From NCBI GenBank assembly GCA_900551195.1, contig URVD01000005.1:1-21288 (forward strand): a DNA stretch of 21,288 bases, in the 5' to 3' direction. Within the stretch, counting starts at the first letter, position 1, and each line of letters begins with the position of its first letter. The stretch comes from an uncultured Collinsella sp. (GTDB lineage: Bacteria; Actinomycetota; Coriobacteriia; Coriobacteriales; Coriobacteriaceae). Both the position numbers and the translations under genes were made by a program. The notes beneath the pieces were generated by a model that searched no databases, was not told the DNA's origin, and saw only the letters and a program-made list of their open reading frames with translations. This document shows, one piece after another, positions 21,162 through 21,288 of the stretch.

Positions 21162-21288
21162 ATGAGCGAGCAGGTTTGCAAGGCGGACATGGGCAGCGAC
21201 GGAGCTGCGGTCGTGGATACATACGGCTATCCGGTCGAGACTACGGGCAACGCGGCACTGGACATCTTGGAGCACCGTTCGTCCACGC
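21162..21288 (+). CDS. N-terminus of a probable nitroreductase-family protein (cut by window end)
   Basis: ATG 21162 follows GAGGGTAGGGCG, and the frame remains open to the window edge (42 residues). After a short variable start (MSEQVCKADMGSDGAAVVD) comes TYGYPVETTGNAALDILEHR then SST. The 'TGNA.LD.ILERRS..R' pattern is the usual first helix of FMN-dependent nitroreductases, where the RS-R residues contact the flavin phosphate. Too little is visible to be sure. It is transcribed divergently from the LTA-synthase-like gene. Confidence 0.5.
   Translation, partial: MSEQVCKADMGSDGAAVVDTYGYPVETTGNAALDILEHRSST

Overview
This window looks like chromosomal DNA of a high-GC Gram-positive bacterium. 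The best guess is a gut Coriobacteriia member close to Collinsella. That rests on codon bias, the secreted and surface gene types, a TM287/288-like ABC pair and an LTA-synthase-type enzyme; it is inference, not a database match. About 19 kb of the 21.3 kb can be assigned to genes or recognisable non-coding structures.

Left part (1-3330), accessory defence and mobile DNA. The C-terminal end of an IS1595/ISXO2-type transposase enters from the left edge. It is followed by a short RelB/DinJ-like antitoxin with no toxin. Directly after its stop codon comes an 885-residue single-chain restriction-modification protein with a nuclease domain, an N6-adenine methylase and a target-recognition region. 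A strong hairpin terminator closes the unit. An imperfect inverted repeat covers the antitoxin ribosome binding site and start codon.

Middle left (3340-8250), core-like genes. A small, probably truncated exported protein lies on the minus strand. Next are the two halves of a heterodimeric ABC exporter; their degenerate motifs are complementary, giving one degenerate and one consensus ATP site. A BilS-like flavodoxin-family protein follows, with its own promoter and terminator.

Centre (8261-18613), the most interesting part. A tightly packed surface-fibre locus encodes an ER-type (SipW-like) signal peptidase, a TasA-like subunit, a strong internal terminator, a second TasA-like subunit, an 1823-residue exported protein with a GLUG-like beta-helix and InlB-type repeats, a third TasA-like subunit, and a membrane-tethered protein ending in a LAATG sorting signal. 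Together they read as a self-contained, SipW-processed, wall-anchored fibre or adhesin, comparable in logic to Bacillus TapA-SipW-TasA but with different parts. The locus is bracketed by two same-orientation arrays of a 62-bp palindromic repeat, about 9.76 kb apart. The right-hand array also sits inside a ~709-bp element bounded by a long inverted repeat whose arms are transcription terminators.

Right part (18648-21288). A minus-strand polytopic LTA synthase/phosphoglycerol transferase-family gene converges on the fibre locus. A divergently oriented gene, probably a nitroreductase, starts at the right edge and is cut by the window end.
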